From Micromonospora saelicesensis (lineage in GTDB: Bacteria; Actinomycetota; Actinomycetes; Mycobacteriales; Micromonosporaceae), in NCBI RefSeq assembly GCF_900091575.1, contig NZ_FMCR01000004.1:596393-660392 (forward strand): 64,000 nucleotides of DNA, given 5' to 3'. Each line of letters starts with the position of its first letter. Position 1 is the first letter of the stretch. The notes beneath the pieces are model-generated. The model did not search any database. It saw nothing but the letters and a program-made list of their open reading frames with translations, and had not been told where the DNA came from. The position numbers and the translations under genes are program-made. This document shows positions 42,941 to 50,501 of the stretch, in pieces.

Positions 42941-44507
42941 AGCCGAGGGTGAGTGCCAACGCCGGGCGGGCGGTCAGCGTGTCGCTGGTGACGTACGCCA
43001 GGTCGATGGTGGGGTCGGTGAACGTGATCGGGATGGGCGAGGTGATCGGAAGGCCGTCCGGTAGGGGCAGATCCGGAGTCAGCGTGATCTTGATGCCGAG
43101 CAGTCGGCCGACGAACCGGGTCGCGTAGAAGGCCACGTCTCCCCGCACGGTCAACTGGTTGGTCGCGTACCGCTGGTTGCGCCCTTCGGGGCCGTCGGCC
43201 CGCAGCAGGAAGTCGGTGGTCACCGCTTCCCGCATGCTGAACTTCAGCACCTTGAGGTCGCCCTTCACGGTGTGCAGGTCCGTAACCCCGTCGAACCGCA
43301 GCCCGGTCATCCGCACCGAGGACCCGGTGAGCTTCGACGGCGTCTGGGCCACCGTCGGCAGGGCCGGATCGGCGGCGATCCGCGGCAGGAGCTTGCCCGG
43401 CTGCACCGTTCCCGGCCGGTCGGGTGCCGGTTTTCCGGGCTTGCCCGGGGTCGGCTTGCCCGGGGGCTGCGCCGGGCAGTCGGCGGGGCCGGGGCGGGGC
43501 GTCGCCGTGCTGGTCGGCCGGGCTGCCGGCGTGGCGGTGGGGCTCGCCGAGGGCGCGGGGTCCTCGCGGCCTCCGAGGCCGAGCAGATCACCGATTCCGT
43601 CCAGGATGTCGGTGATCACGTTGCCACCCTGTCCCGGGCTCGGGGCGGGCGTCGGCGTGGCCGCGCTGCGGCTGGGCGACGGGGTGACGGCCCGGGGCGG
43701 AGTGGGGCAGCCGGTCGAGGCCGGTCGGCTCGGCGCTGCCTGTACCGCTCGGGGCTGGCTGGCCAACCCGACGGCCGCCAGGCCGACGACCACGAGAGCG
43801 ATGGCGAAGGCTCGCGGATCAGCGGAACGTCCCGGCCACTCGGGCGGCGCACCGTCGGACGCTCCGACCCCCGGATGATCGACCCGCAGGACACCGCCCT
43901 GACCGACACCGCCCTGGTCGACACCACCCTGGCCAGCACCGTCCTGGTCGATACCGCCCTGGCTGTCGCCGACCCGCCCGACACCGTCCTGCTCGGCGCC
44001 GCCACGGTCAGATTCGTCGGCGCCGACATCAGCCAGGCCAACGCCGGCCAGGCCGGCACCGCCCGGGTCGTCGCCGTTCTGCTCGATCTCGGCCGGTGGC
44101 GGCGTGGGTGGTGCGGGCCGGATCGGGGTCCAGGAGAAGGCGAGCGCGCTGCCGACGATGCCGAGCAGCAGACCGACGAAGAAGCCGCCGAGGTTGAGCC
44201 CGATTAGCGAGTAGACCGTAGTGACCGCCGCGACGACCGAGTAGAACAGCCGCTGCGCCGGGCTCAACCAGAGCAGCAGGGCGCAGGTCACCAGGATGAC
44301 CGGGATCAGGAGCGAGAGCAGACCGGTGGCTCCGCTGTGGAAGCTCAGGCCGTTGATCGTCATCCGGGTGGAGGCGAACATCGCCACCCCGGCCAGGGCG
44401 ATGAAGAAGCCACCCCAGAACGGTCGGCTCCGCTGCCAGCGGCGGAAGGTCCGCCACGCCTGGGCCGTGCCGCCGGGTCGGGCGTGGGACGTGTTGGCGG
44501 TTGTCAC
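42939..44507 (-). CDS. DUF6114 membrane protein with long disordered linker
   Basis: A 522-aa membrane protein. The N-terminal 130 residues are the DUF6114 core with four helices (the first around PFWGGFFIALAGVAMFAS). A low-complexity Gly/Asp/Gln stretch (about 145-210, from 15-bp DNA repeats) leads to a fifth helix near 240, a Pro/Ser/Thr linker with a DILDGIGDLLGL segment, and a C-terminal domain of strands (about 385-522) with SSVRMTGLRFDGVTDLHTV, which repeats the fold of the upstream DUF6230 protein. The GTG start has AGGAGG five bases upstream. It is paired with DUF6230, an association known from Streptomyces. Confidence 0.82.
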   Translation of the reverse strand: MTTANTSHARPGGTAQAWRTFRRWQRSRPFWGGFFIALAGVAMFASTRMTINGLSFHSGATGLLSLLIPVILVTCALLLWLSPAQRLFYSVVAAVTTVYSLIGLNLGGFFVGLLLGIVGSALAFSWTPIRPAPPTPPPAEIEQNGDDPGGAGLAGVGLADVGADESDRGGAEQDGVGRVGDSQGGIDQDGAGQGGVDQGGVGQGGVLRVDHPGVGASDGAPPEWPGRSADPRAFAIALVVVGLAAVGLASQPRAVQAAPSRPASTGCPTPPRAVTPSPSRSAATPTPAPSPGQGGNVITDILDGIGDLLGLGGREDPAPSASPTATPAARPTSTATPRPGPADCPAQPPGKPTPGKPGKPAPDRPGTVQPGKLLPRIAADPALPTVAQTPSKLTGSSVRMTGLRFDGVTDLHTVKGDLKVLKFSMREAVTTDFLLRADGPEGRNQRYATNQLTVRGDVAFYATRFVGRLLGIKITLTPDLPLPDGLPITSPIPITFTDPTIDLAYVTSDTLTARPALALTLG

Positions 44508-44546
44508 GTACTCCTCCTGGCGGAGCGGGGACGGGGACGGGGACGT

Positions 44547-44574
44547 GGCCCGCGGTGGTCGGCCACCGCGGGCC
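44547..44574 (-). terminator. hairpin between DUF6230 and DUF6114 genes
   Basis: A perfect 12-bp stem (44547-44558 with 44563-44574) with a TCGG loop lies in the 77-bp gap between the two genes. It would reduce downstream expression or protect the upstream mRNA end. A GGGGAC hexanucleotide run (three copies) lies beside it at 44526-44543. Confidence 0.65.
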
Positions 44575-44584
44575 CCGACTCACG

Positions 44585-45199
44585 TCAGAAGCACTCCTTG
44601 CCCTTGGCCTCGTCGCCCACGTTGACCTTCAACCGGAGTCCGACGAGGTTGAAGGTGGCCGCCGTGGTGTACCGGGACACCTGCTGCAGGTTCGTGATGG
44701 TGACGTGGTCGGAGTTCTGGCCGAACGAACCCTTCTGCGCCGTCGCGTTCAGGTCGGTAGCGTCCCGGCCAATCTTGATGTTGGTGAACGTCGCGTTGCC
44801 GTCGAGCGAGTCCATGGCGATCAGCAGGTCCTTGGCCCGGGCAGGCTCCTTGCCCTCACCGGCGTTGATGGTGAGAACCACCGGCAGGCCAGGCAGGTCG
44901 GAGCGGATGGACTGGCAGAGGTTGTAGAGCTCTGCGCTGCTGATCTCGGCGACGGCGATCGGGTGGGTCCTGCCGTCCTTACCCTTCTCGCGGACGACGC
45001 CGCCGTACTGCTTGAAGCCGTCGCCCTCGAGGCGGGCCGCGCCGATCTTGAACGTCTGCCCGGACACGGTGACGTCGGACGCGATGGCGCCGGTCGACAT
45101 GCCGAACAGGATGGCGCCGGCGGCGGCGGTGGCGGGGACCGCCATGGCGACGAACCGCCGCCACCGGGTACGACCCTGATTTTCAAACCGATCCTGCAC
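44585..45199 (-). CDS. DUF6230 family exported protein
   Basis: A 204-aa protein with a basic start and one hydrophobic segment (about 17-38, FVAMAVPATAAAGAILFGMSTG), probably a signal anchor or signal peptide. The mature part is strand-rich and begins ASDVTVSGQTFKIGAARLEG, typical of DUF6230. Homologs in Streptomyces are sometimes labelled cholesterol esterase without enzymatic support; I see no esterase motif. The GTG start at 45197-45199 has GAGGAGG five bases upstream. It heads a two-gene operon with DUF6114 and is preceded by a clear palindrome. Confidence 0.82.
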   Translation of the reverse strand: MQDRFENQGRTRWRRFVAMAVPATAAAGAILFGMSTGAIASDVTVSGQTFKIGAARLEGDGFKQYGGVVREKGKDGRTHPIAVAEISSAELYNLCQSIRSDLPGLPVVLTINAGEGKEPARAKDLLIAMDSLDGNATFTNIKIGRDATDLNATAQKGSFGQNSDHVTITNLQQVSRYTTAATFNLVGLRLKVNVGDEAKGKECF

Positions 45200-45258
45200 G
45201 GGTTCCTCCTCAGGTGGCCGGTCCCGGGACTGGCGGCCCCGCGCCGGGCCCGTCATGT

Positions 45259-45274
45259 GTTACCGGCGGGTAAC
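45259..45274. promoter_or_regulatory. GTTACC palindrome upstream of DUF6230
   Basis: GTTACC-GGCG-GGTAAC is a perfect inverted repeat of 6-bp arms, 60 bases before the DUF6230 start. Similar TTAC(C/T)-n4-(G/A)GTAA palindromes are described, from memory, as TetR-family sites near lipid genes in actinobacteria. The remaining gap, 45275-45587, is unusually AT-rich for the genome (for example ATTACAATTAGATAAC near 45469-45484) and shows no other recognised feature. Confidence 0.5.
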
Positions 45275-45587
45275 GATCGAGCCTGATGGTGCACCCGTTG
45301 CGGCGCGGCTCACAACCCCCTGGCCATCCGGCGGCAACACGAGGGTGACTCAACAGCAGGCCAACGTCACGAATCGTAGAAGTACCGGTGTGGACAGAAA
45401 CCTTGGCAAGTGACAAAGAAGACATAACCCTGCTCCCCAACAGCGGAGAGTGGCAGAGCATCGATGAATTACAATTAGATAACAGATGTAAAGCGCGCAA
45501 TCGCGGAGAGCCGTTCGGCTCTTCCTCTCGTCCGAATATCCAGGCGATCCGGGAAACAGCAGGACCCCACCGAGCGGCCGGAGGTCC

Positions 45588-45593
45588 TAGGGT
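45588..45593 (+). promoter_or_regulatory. -10 element of leaderless methyltransferase gene
   Basis: TAGGGT lies exactly 6 bases before the GTG at 45600 and no ribosome binding site is close enough to the start. The hexamer and spacing are identical to those before the DUF885 gene. Confidence 0.55.
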
Positions 45594-45599
45594 TTCGAC

Positions 45600-46364
45600 G
45601 TGCAACTGAACGACGTGCGACGCGACTGGACCAAGCTCGGAGCTGAAGATCCACTCTGGGCCGTACTCGTTGAGCCCGGCAAACGCGGCGGACGGTGGGA
45701 CGTGGAGGAGTTCCTGGCCACCGGCCGCACCGACGTCGAGGGGACGTCCGGCCAACTTCGCCAACTCGGCCTGCCCACCCGCTGGGAGCGGGTGCTCGAC
45801 TTCGGCTGCGGCGTCGGGCGACTGTCTCAGGCACTCGCCCCACACGCGGACGAGGTCGTCGCAGTGGACATAGCTCCGACCATGCTGGAGGCCGCCCGGC
45901 GACTGAACCGGAGCGCCGAGAACGTCCGGTTCGTCCTCAACGACGCACCGGACCTGAGCCAGTTTCCCGACGGCCACTTCGACCTGGTCTACAGCGCCCT
46001 GGTGTTGCAACACCTGCCGCGCCCCGCCATCGATCACTATCTGGCCGAATTCCTGCGCGTGTTGCGGCCAGGCGGCATCGCCGTCGTGGGGTTGCCAACC
46101 GAGCCGGGGCGTACGGCCAGGGGCATCGTCTGGCATCTGGCGCCGTCCCGCCTGATCAGCTGGGCACAGTGCCACCTGCTCAATTATCCGGCGCCGATGA
46201 AAATGACTGTCGTACCACACGCCGACATGGTGCGGCTCATGGCCGCACACGGCGGGGACATCGTCGGGCAATGGCGCGATCTGCTGTACAGCGAAGACTG
46301 GGTCTGCATGCGGTACGCGGTACGCCGCGCAGGGCATTCGAGGCAGGAGCCGCTCCACGACTGA
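45600..46364 (+). CDS. class I SAM-dependent methyltransferase
   Basis: A 254-aa cytosolic methyltransferase. The SAM-binding motif VLDFGCGVGRLSQAL (about 65-79) is followed by the acidic VVAVDIAP, then DLVYSALVLQHL and LRVLRPGGIAVVG, a standard methyltransf_11 fold. Its neighbours are cell-envelope glycan genes, and its length equals that of mycobacterial Rv0224c, recalled from memory as the methyltransferase beside DUF3068; a role in modifying a glycan or lipid is therefore likely. The leaderless GTG start is favoured over in-frame upstream codons. A hairpin overlaps its stop. Confidence 0.87.
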   Translation: MQLNDVRRDWTKLGAEDPLWAVLVEPGKRGGRWDVEEFLATGRTDVEGTSGQLRQLGLPTRWERVLDFGCGVGRLSQALAPHADEVVAVDIAPTMLEAARRLNRSAENVRFVLNDAPDLSQFPDGHFDLVYSALVLQHLPRPAIDHYLAEFLRVLRPGGIAVVGLPTEPGRTARGIVWHLAPSRLISWAQCHLLNYPAPMKMTVVPHADMVRLMAAHGGDIVGQWRDLLYSEDWVCMRYAVRRAGHSRQEPLHD

Positions 46365-46393
46365 GGGGTGGCCCGCATCGCGGCCCACCCCTC
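46363..46393. terminator. bidirectional terminator after methyltransferase
   Basis: Arms GAGGGGTGG (46363-46371) and CCACCCCTC (46385-46393) pair perfectly, and after one mismatch CCGC pairs with GCGG inside. The stop codon of the methyltransferase overlaps the stem by two bases. The DUF3068 gene ends 24 bases beyond on the other strand. Confidence 0.75.
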
Positions 46394-46416
46394 GGTCGTG
46401 CTTCCTGTCGTGCCCG

Positions 46417-47622
46417 TCAGCGCTGCTCCACCTCGCCGTGCGCCGGGCGCTGGGTCGGCACCGTCGGGTCCTCGGACTTCCAGTTCGTCGAGGCCGGCGG
46501 AATCTCGTCGGTCAGTGGACCGCCTGCGGGCTCGGTCCTGGGCTGCTCGGCGGTCTCCGCGTCGCGTACCGGTTCCTGGTCCACCCGGGTCCGAGTCGGG
46601 TCGGTGCCGGGTGTCACAGCCGGGTCGGCGCGGTGCCGGGCGGCACCGTCGTTGGTCCGCGTCACCAGCCATACGCCGACGACCAGGGCGATCAGACCAA
46701 GGACACCGGCGGCGATCGGGCCCCAGAAACTGATCAGGCCGATCTTGAAGCGGTTGTCCTTGACCGTCTCGACACTGCGGCTGATCGTGTCGTCGTTGTA
46801 GTTGAAGTCAGCGTCGAGCAGCACCGTGGCGGTGCCGGTGTCTGGGCGCAGCTCCTTGTTCTGCTGTTCCCGGACGTTCACGTACGAGCCCGTCACCGGG
46901 TCGACCCAGAGCGTACGGGTGTTGCTGTAGACGATCTGGCCGCTGGTGGCGCCGGGGGCGAACCTGCCCAACAGCGGCTTGAGGCTCGCCTCCGGGGTGT
47001 TCAGCACCTCGTTCTCGATCCGCTGCTCGAAGCGGTACGCCTCGATGCCCTTGATCTTTTCCGTGCCGACGAACTTCGCCGGGACGGCCCGCTTCAGGTC
47101 ACGGTCGAAAACCTGGTAGTCCCGCTTGTCGGCGCCGAACGGGAACTTGTAGATCTGGCCGGAGTAATTCACGTTCCCGACCGGAGTCTGCTCCGCGCCG
47201 CTCTCGTTGAGCCACTGCTCCTTCCACGGGGCGGCCGCGCCGGAGATCCGGTAGAGAGCCAGCTCGGTGCTGTACTGGCTGACCACATCCGGGGTGTCGG
47301 CACGCCTGACCGTCTGGTAGACGTCCCAGATCACCGCGTCGCCCTTGAGTTCCTTGGGTAGCCGGTCCCTCGTGTCGTCCGGCTGAGGAATGACCTCGAC
47401 GCTGGAGACGAGGTCACCTTGCAGGACCTCGATGCTCACCGACTCGCCGACGCGAGTGATCTTCAGGAACTTGGCGTTCTTTGCCTCCGCGACGGACGTC
47501 GTTGGTTCAAGATCATAAGGGAGCTTGGTCACGGAGGGGGCCACATAGAACGGCAGCCCAGCCGCGAAGACCAGCAACAAAACACCGAGCCCGAATAGCG
47601 CGGCGCCCACGCGAAGCTTCAC
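46417..47622 (-). CDS. DUF3068 (PorA-family annotated) membrane protein
   Basis: A 401-aa envelope protein with one helix at each end of a large extracytoplasmic domain: helix 1 about 5-27 and helix 2 about 305-325. Between them lies the DUF3068 domain with KLPYDLEPTTSVAEA near its start and RTLWVDPVTGSYVNV near its end. A Pro/Thr-rich cytoplasmic tail follows. Databases label relatives as PorA porins without good support. From memory the mycobacterial Rv0227c is of this family and in the same gene neighbourhood. The GTG start has AGGAGG four bases upstream. It is divergent from the acyltransferase gene with only 58 bp between starts. Confidence 0.85.
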   Translation of the reverse strand: MKLRVGAALFGLGVLLLVFAAGLPFYVAPSVTKLPYDLEPTTSVAEAKNAKFLKITRVGESVSIEVLQGDLVSSVEVIPQPDDTRDRLPKELKGDAVIWDVYQTVRRADTPDVVSQYSTELALYRISGAAAPWKEQWLNESGAEQTPVGNVNYSGQIYKFPFGADKRDYQVFDRDLKRAVPAKFVGTEKIKGIEAYRFEQRIENEVLNTPEASLKPLLGRFAPGATSGQIVYSNTRTLWVDPVTGSYVNVREQQNKELRPDTGTATVLLDADFNYNDDTISRSVETVKDNRFKIGLISFWGPIAAGVLGLIALVVGVWLVTRTNDGAARHRADPAVTPGTDPTRTRVDQEPVRDAETAEQPRTEPAGGPLTDEIPPASTNWKSEDPTVPTQRPAHGEVEQR

Positions 47623-47680
47623 TCATCCTCCTGTAACCTGCCGCCCTACGACCTGTTGTCCGGGGCACCCGATCCTTAAC

Positions 47681-48991
47681 ATGGCGGGAGGTTACTCCCC
47701 GGTCACCTTCGAAAGCGACCCCCTGGATGTCCAGATGTCCACAGCCGCCGCGCCAACATTTCCGCAGACTTCGGTAACCGATCGACTCCCCGCCCTCGAT
47801 GCGCTGCGAGCAATTGGCGCCGTGGCGGTCGTCGGTCACCACGTCGGGTTCCAGACCGCCGCCACCATGAACACCTCGTGGGGCGGCTGGCTGGCCCGGC
47901 TCGACGTCGGCGTCGCCATCTTCTTCGTGCTCTCCGGATTCCTGCTGTTCCGACCGTGGGCCCTGAACGCCGCGACGGGACAGGCCCGGCCGCGCGCCGG
48001 GCGGTACCTCTGGCGGCGGGCCCTACGAATCCTGCCCGCCTACTGGCTGGCGGTGCTGGTCTGCCTGATCGTCCTGCCGCAGAATCGGCCGGCGTCCGCC
48101 GGTGACTGGATTCGCCACCTCACCTTCACCCAGATCTACGGGCCTGGCCAGTTGCGCTCCGGGCTCACCCAGACCTGGAGTCTCGCCACCGAAGTCGCGT
48201 TCTACCTGATCCTGCCGCTGGTCGCCGTGCTCGCTGTTGGTCGGTCATGGCGTCCCGTCCGAACCGTCGTGATCGTCTGCGGGGGTTTGTTGGTGACCGC
48301 GGGATGGCTCGCCCTGATGGGGTTCGGCTGGCTCAGCAATGGTCTGCACACCATGTGGCTCCCCTCGTACGCGGCCTGGTTCAGCGCAGGGATGGCCCTG
48401 GCGGCGGCGCACGTCGCCCTGCGCACCGGGACCGCGCCCGCCGCATTCCGCGTACTGGATGACCTCGCCTCCGCACCCATTGCCTGCTGGGCAGCGGCGG
48501 TCGGGCTGATGGCGATCGCGACGACGCCCATCGCCGGACCCCGCGACCTCGCCGGTCCGACAGCCGCCGAGTTCGCGGTCAAGCTGGCCCTGTACCTCGC
48601 GATCGCGACGCTGATCCTGATCCCGGTGGCCTTCGGCGGGCCAACGCGGGTCAAGGAGGCCTTCGGTGCCCAGTCCGCCCGATGGCTCGGCACCGTCTCG
48701 TACGGACTGTTCCTGTGGCACCCGCTGGTCATCGAACTCATCTACCTGATCGACGACCGACCGCTCTTCACCGGCGGGCTGTTCAACATCTTCGTACTCA
48801 CCATGGTCTTCGGCCTGGTGTACGCCGCCGTCAGCTACCACGGCGTCGAGCGGCCCCTGCAGGTCCTCGGATCGCAGCATCGGAACCGACGGGCCGGGCG
48901 CGGGCAGGCGTCCGGCACACCCGCCGTCGACGTGGCCGCACCGGCCGTCGCGGTACCGACGGTCACGCCCGCACCCACTGTCAACGCGTAG
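47681..48991 (+). CDS. membrane acyltransferase (acyltransferase-3 family)
   Basis: A 436-aa polytopic protein with ten or so helices that transfers acyl groups to sugars or lipids at the membrane. The N-terminal motif R-x-x-A-x-D-A-L-R-A-I-G-A-V-A-V-V-G-H-H gives the catalytic His, and the FFVLSGFLLFRPWAL segment with R-R-A-L-R-I-L-P-A-Y-W follows, both diagnostic. The C-terminal 40 residues are Pro/Ala/Thr-rich. Two starts are possible: ATG 47681 or ATG 47735; neither has a strong ribosome site. Its location next to DUF3068 and GT4 matches the mycobacterial Rv0228 context. Confidence 0.88.
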   Translation: MAGGYSPVTFESDPLDVQMSTAAAPTFPQTSVTDRLPALDALRAIGAVAVVGHHVGFQTAATMNTSWGGWLARLDVGVAIFFVLSGFLLFRPWALNAATGQARPRAGRYLWRRALRILPAYWLAVLVCLIVLPQNRPASAGDWIRHLTFTQIYGPGQLRSGLTQTWSLATEVAFYLILPLVAVLAVGRSWRPVRTVVIVCGGLLVTAGWLALMGFGWLSNGLHTMWLPSYAAWFSAGMALAAAHVALRTGTAPAAFRVLDDLASAPIACWAAAVGLMAIATTPIAGPRDLAGPTAAEFAVKLALYLAIATLILIPVAFGGPTRVKEAFGAQSARWLGTVSYGLFLWHPLVIELIYLIDDRPLFTGGLFNIFVLTMVFGLVYAAVSYHGVERPLQVLGSQHRNRRAGRGQASGTPAVDVAAPAVAVPTVTPAPTVNA

Positions 48992-49090
48992 CGCCAGTCG
49001 ATCAGCGCTGCCCCATCGGGGCATTGCCGGGCCGGCACCCCAGCCCCTAGTGTGACGCGCGTCCCTAAATTACTTGAGAGTAGGGTTCGC

Positions 49091-50287
49091 GTGGAGCGTC
49101 GCTTCGGCATGCCCGGACACGTGCTGTTCCTCAACTGGCGAGATACCCGTAACCCCGAGGGTGGCGGTTCCGAGGTGTACGTGGAACGGATCGCCGCCGA
49201 GTTGGTGGCGCGCGGTTTCCGGGCCACCCTCTTCTGCGCCGCCCACAGCGAGGCACCCGGCGACGAGATCAACGAGGCGGGCGTCCGGCTGGTGCGGCGC
49301 GGCGGCAGACACACCGTCTACCTCTGGGCGGCGCTCAGCTACCTGGCCGGCGCGCTGGGCGTGGGCCCGCTGTCAAGCCGTCGGGGCGGCCGCCCCGACA
49401 TCCTGGTCGACGTCTGCAACGGATTGCCGTTCCTCTCCCCGCTGTGGACACGGCGACCGGTGGTCAAGCTGATCCACCACGTGCATCGCGAGCAGTGGCC
49501 GGTGGTCCTTCCGCAGTGGGCCGCCCGGTTCGGCTGGTGGATCGAGTCGTCGCTCGCCGTACGCGTCTACCGGCGGTGCCGGTACGTCACCGTCTCCGAG
49601 GCCACCCGCCGAGAGTTGGCCGTGCTGGGCGTACCGCCGGAGCAGGTCGCCGTGGTGCACAACGGCACCCCGGCGCTGCGCAGCACCGACGCCGAGCGGG
49701 CGCCGTTCCCGCTTCTCGTGACGCTGAATCGGCTGGTGCCACACAAGCGGGTCGAGGTGGCGCTGCGGGCGGTCGCGGCCCTCGCCGACGAGCTGCCCCA
49801 GCTGCGACTGGTCGTCGCCGGCCAGGGCTGGTGGGAGTCGCACCTGCGCGAGCTCGCCGCGGAGCTGGACATCACCGAGCGGGTGGATTTCCGGGGCTTC
49901 GTGACGGAGGAGGAGAAAGCCGCTCTGCTCGCCTCCGCCTGGGTTGCCCTGACCCCGTCACTGAAGGAGGGCTGGGGTCTGACGATTGTCGAGGCGGGTT
50001 CCGCGGGCACGCCAACCGTCGCGTTCCGGGAAGCGGGTGGAGTCGCCGAAGCTGTCGTCGACGGGCGCACCGGCCTGCTGGCCGACGACATCGACGATTA
50101 CCTGGCGAAGGTGCGCACGCTTTTGCACGAGGACGAGATGCGGCGAGAGATGGGGGCGCAGGCCCGGAAGCACGCGGCGAGCTTCACCTGGCAGGCAGCG
50201 GGTGGGCACTTCGCGGACCTGCTGAACGGTGTGGAGTCGCCCCGCCCAGTGCAGCAGCGGGGCGAGCCGTCCTACCTGACGCCGTAG
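49091..50287 (+). CDS. GT4-family glycosyltransferase
   Basis: A 398-aa cytosolic glycosyltransferase of the GT-B fold. The N-terminal GHVLFLNWRDTRNPEGGGSE holds the Gly-rich loop; the C-terminal domain has LVTLNRLVPHKRVEVAL, GFVTEEEKAALLASAW, and the E-x7-E motif SLKEGWGLTIVEAGSAGTPTVAF. The start is uncertain: GTG 49052, GTG 49091 and ATG 49109 are all in frame; I place it at 49091, four bases after a TAGGGT box. It likely adds a sugar to a lipid-linked or wall glycan. Its stop overlaps the convergent DUF2613 gene by 16 bases. Confidence 0.87.
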   Translation: MERRFGMPGHVLFLNWRDTRNPEGGGSEVYVERIAAELVARGFRATLFCAAHSEAPGDEINEAGVRLVRRGGRHTVYLWAALSYLAGALGVGPLSSRRGGRPDILVDVCNGLPFLSPLWTRRPVVKLIHHVHREQWPVVLPQWAARFGWWIESSLAVRVYRRCRYVTVSEATRRELAVLGVPPEQVAVVHNGTPALRSTDAERAPFPLLVTLNRLVPHKRVEVALRAVAALADELPQLRLVVAGQGWWESHLRELAAELDITERVDFRGFVTEEEKAALLASAWVALTPSLKEGWGLTIVEAGSAGTPTVAFREAGGVAEAVVDGRTGLLADDIDDYLAKVRTLLHEDEMRREMGAQARKHAASFTWQAAGGHFADLLNGVESPRPVQQRGEPSYLTP

Positions 50288-50466
50288 ACCTCGGGGGCGT
50301 ACGGGTCCTTCTTTCCGGCACGCTTGGCCGCTTCCGAAACACTCTTGGCCTCGTTGGCCGCCTCTTTGTCGGTGGCGGTCGCGGCGGCCGAGAGCCCGCC
50401 GAGGGCCAGGATCCCCAGCAACGCCGCCACCATGCCGGAGACGACCAGGGTCAGAGCTCTACGCAT
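50272..50466 (-). CDS. DUF2613 small secreted protein
   Basis: A 64-aa protein. A hydrophobic helix (about 4-28, ALTLVVSGMVAALLGILAL) serves as signal peptide or anchor; the rest is short, charged and ends DPYAPEVYGVR, the DUF2613 signature end (x-Y-G-x-R). The ATG at 50464-50466 has GGAGG six bases upstream. From memory, the mycobacterial member Rv0236A lies directly beside aftD, as here within the same locus. Function is not known; a chaperone or subunit of the arabinan enzyme is one idea. It probably shares a transcript with the two membrane protein genes upstream. Confidence 0.8.
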   Translation of the reverse strand: MRRALTLVVSGMVAALLGILALGGLSAAATATDKEAANEAKSVSEAAKRAGKKDPYAPEVYGVR

Positions 50467-50501
50467 GCCAATCCTCCAATGGCGAGACGTGCGAGCGGAC
50501 G

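Noticed and set aside
45388..45609. 73-codon plus frame in the AT-rich gap
   Set aside because: Overlaps the methyltransferase start, has no ribosome site and no recognisable motif; left as non-coding.
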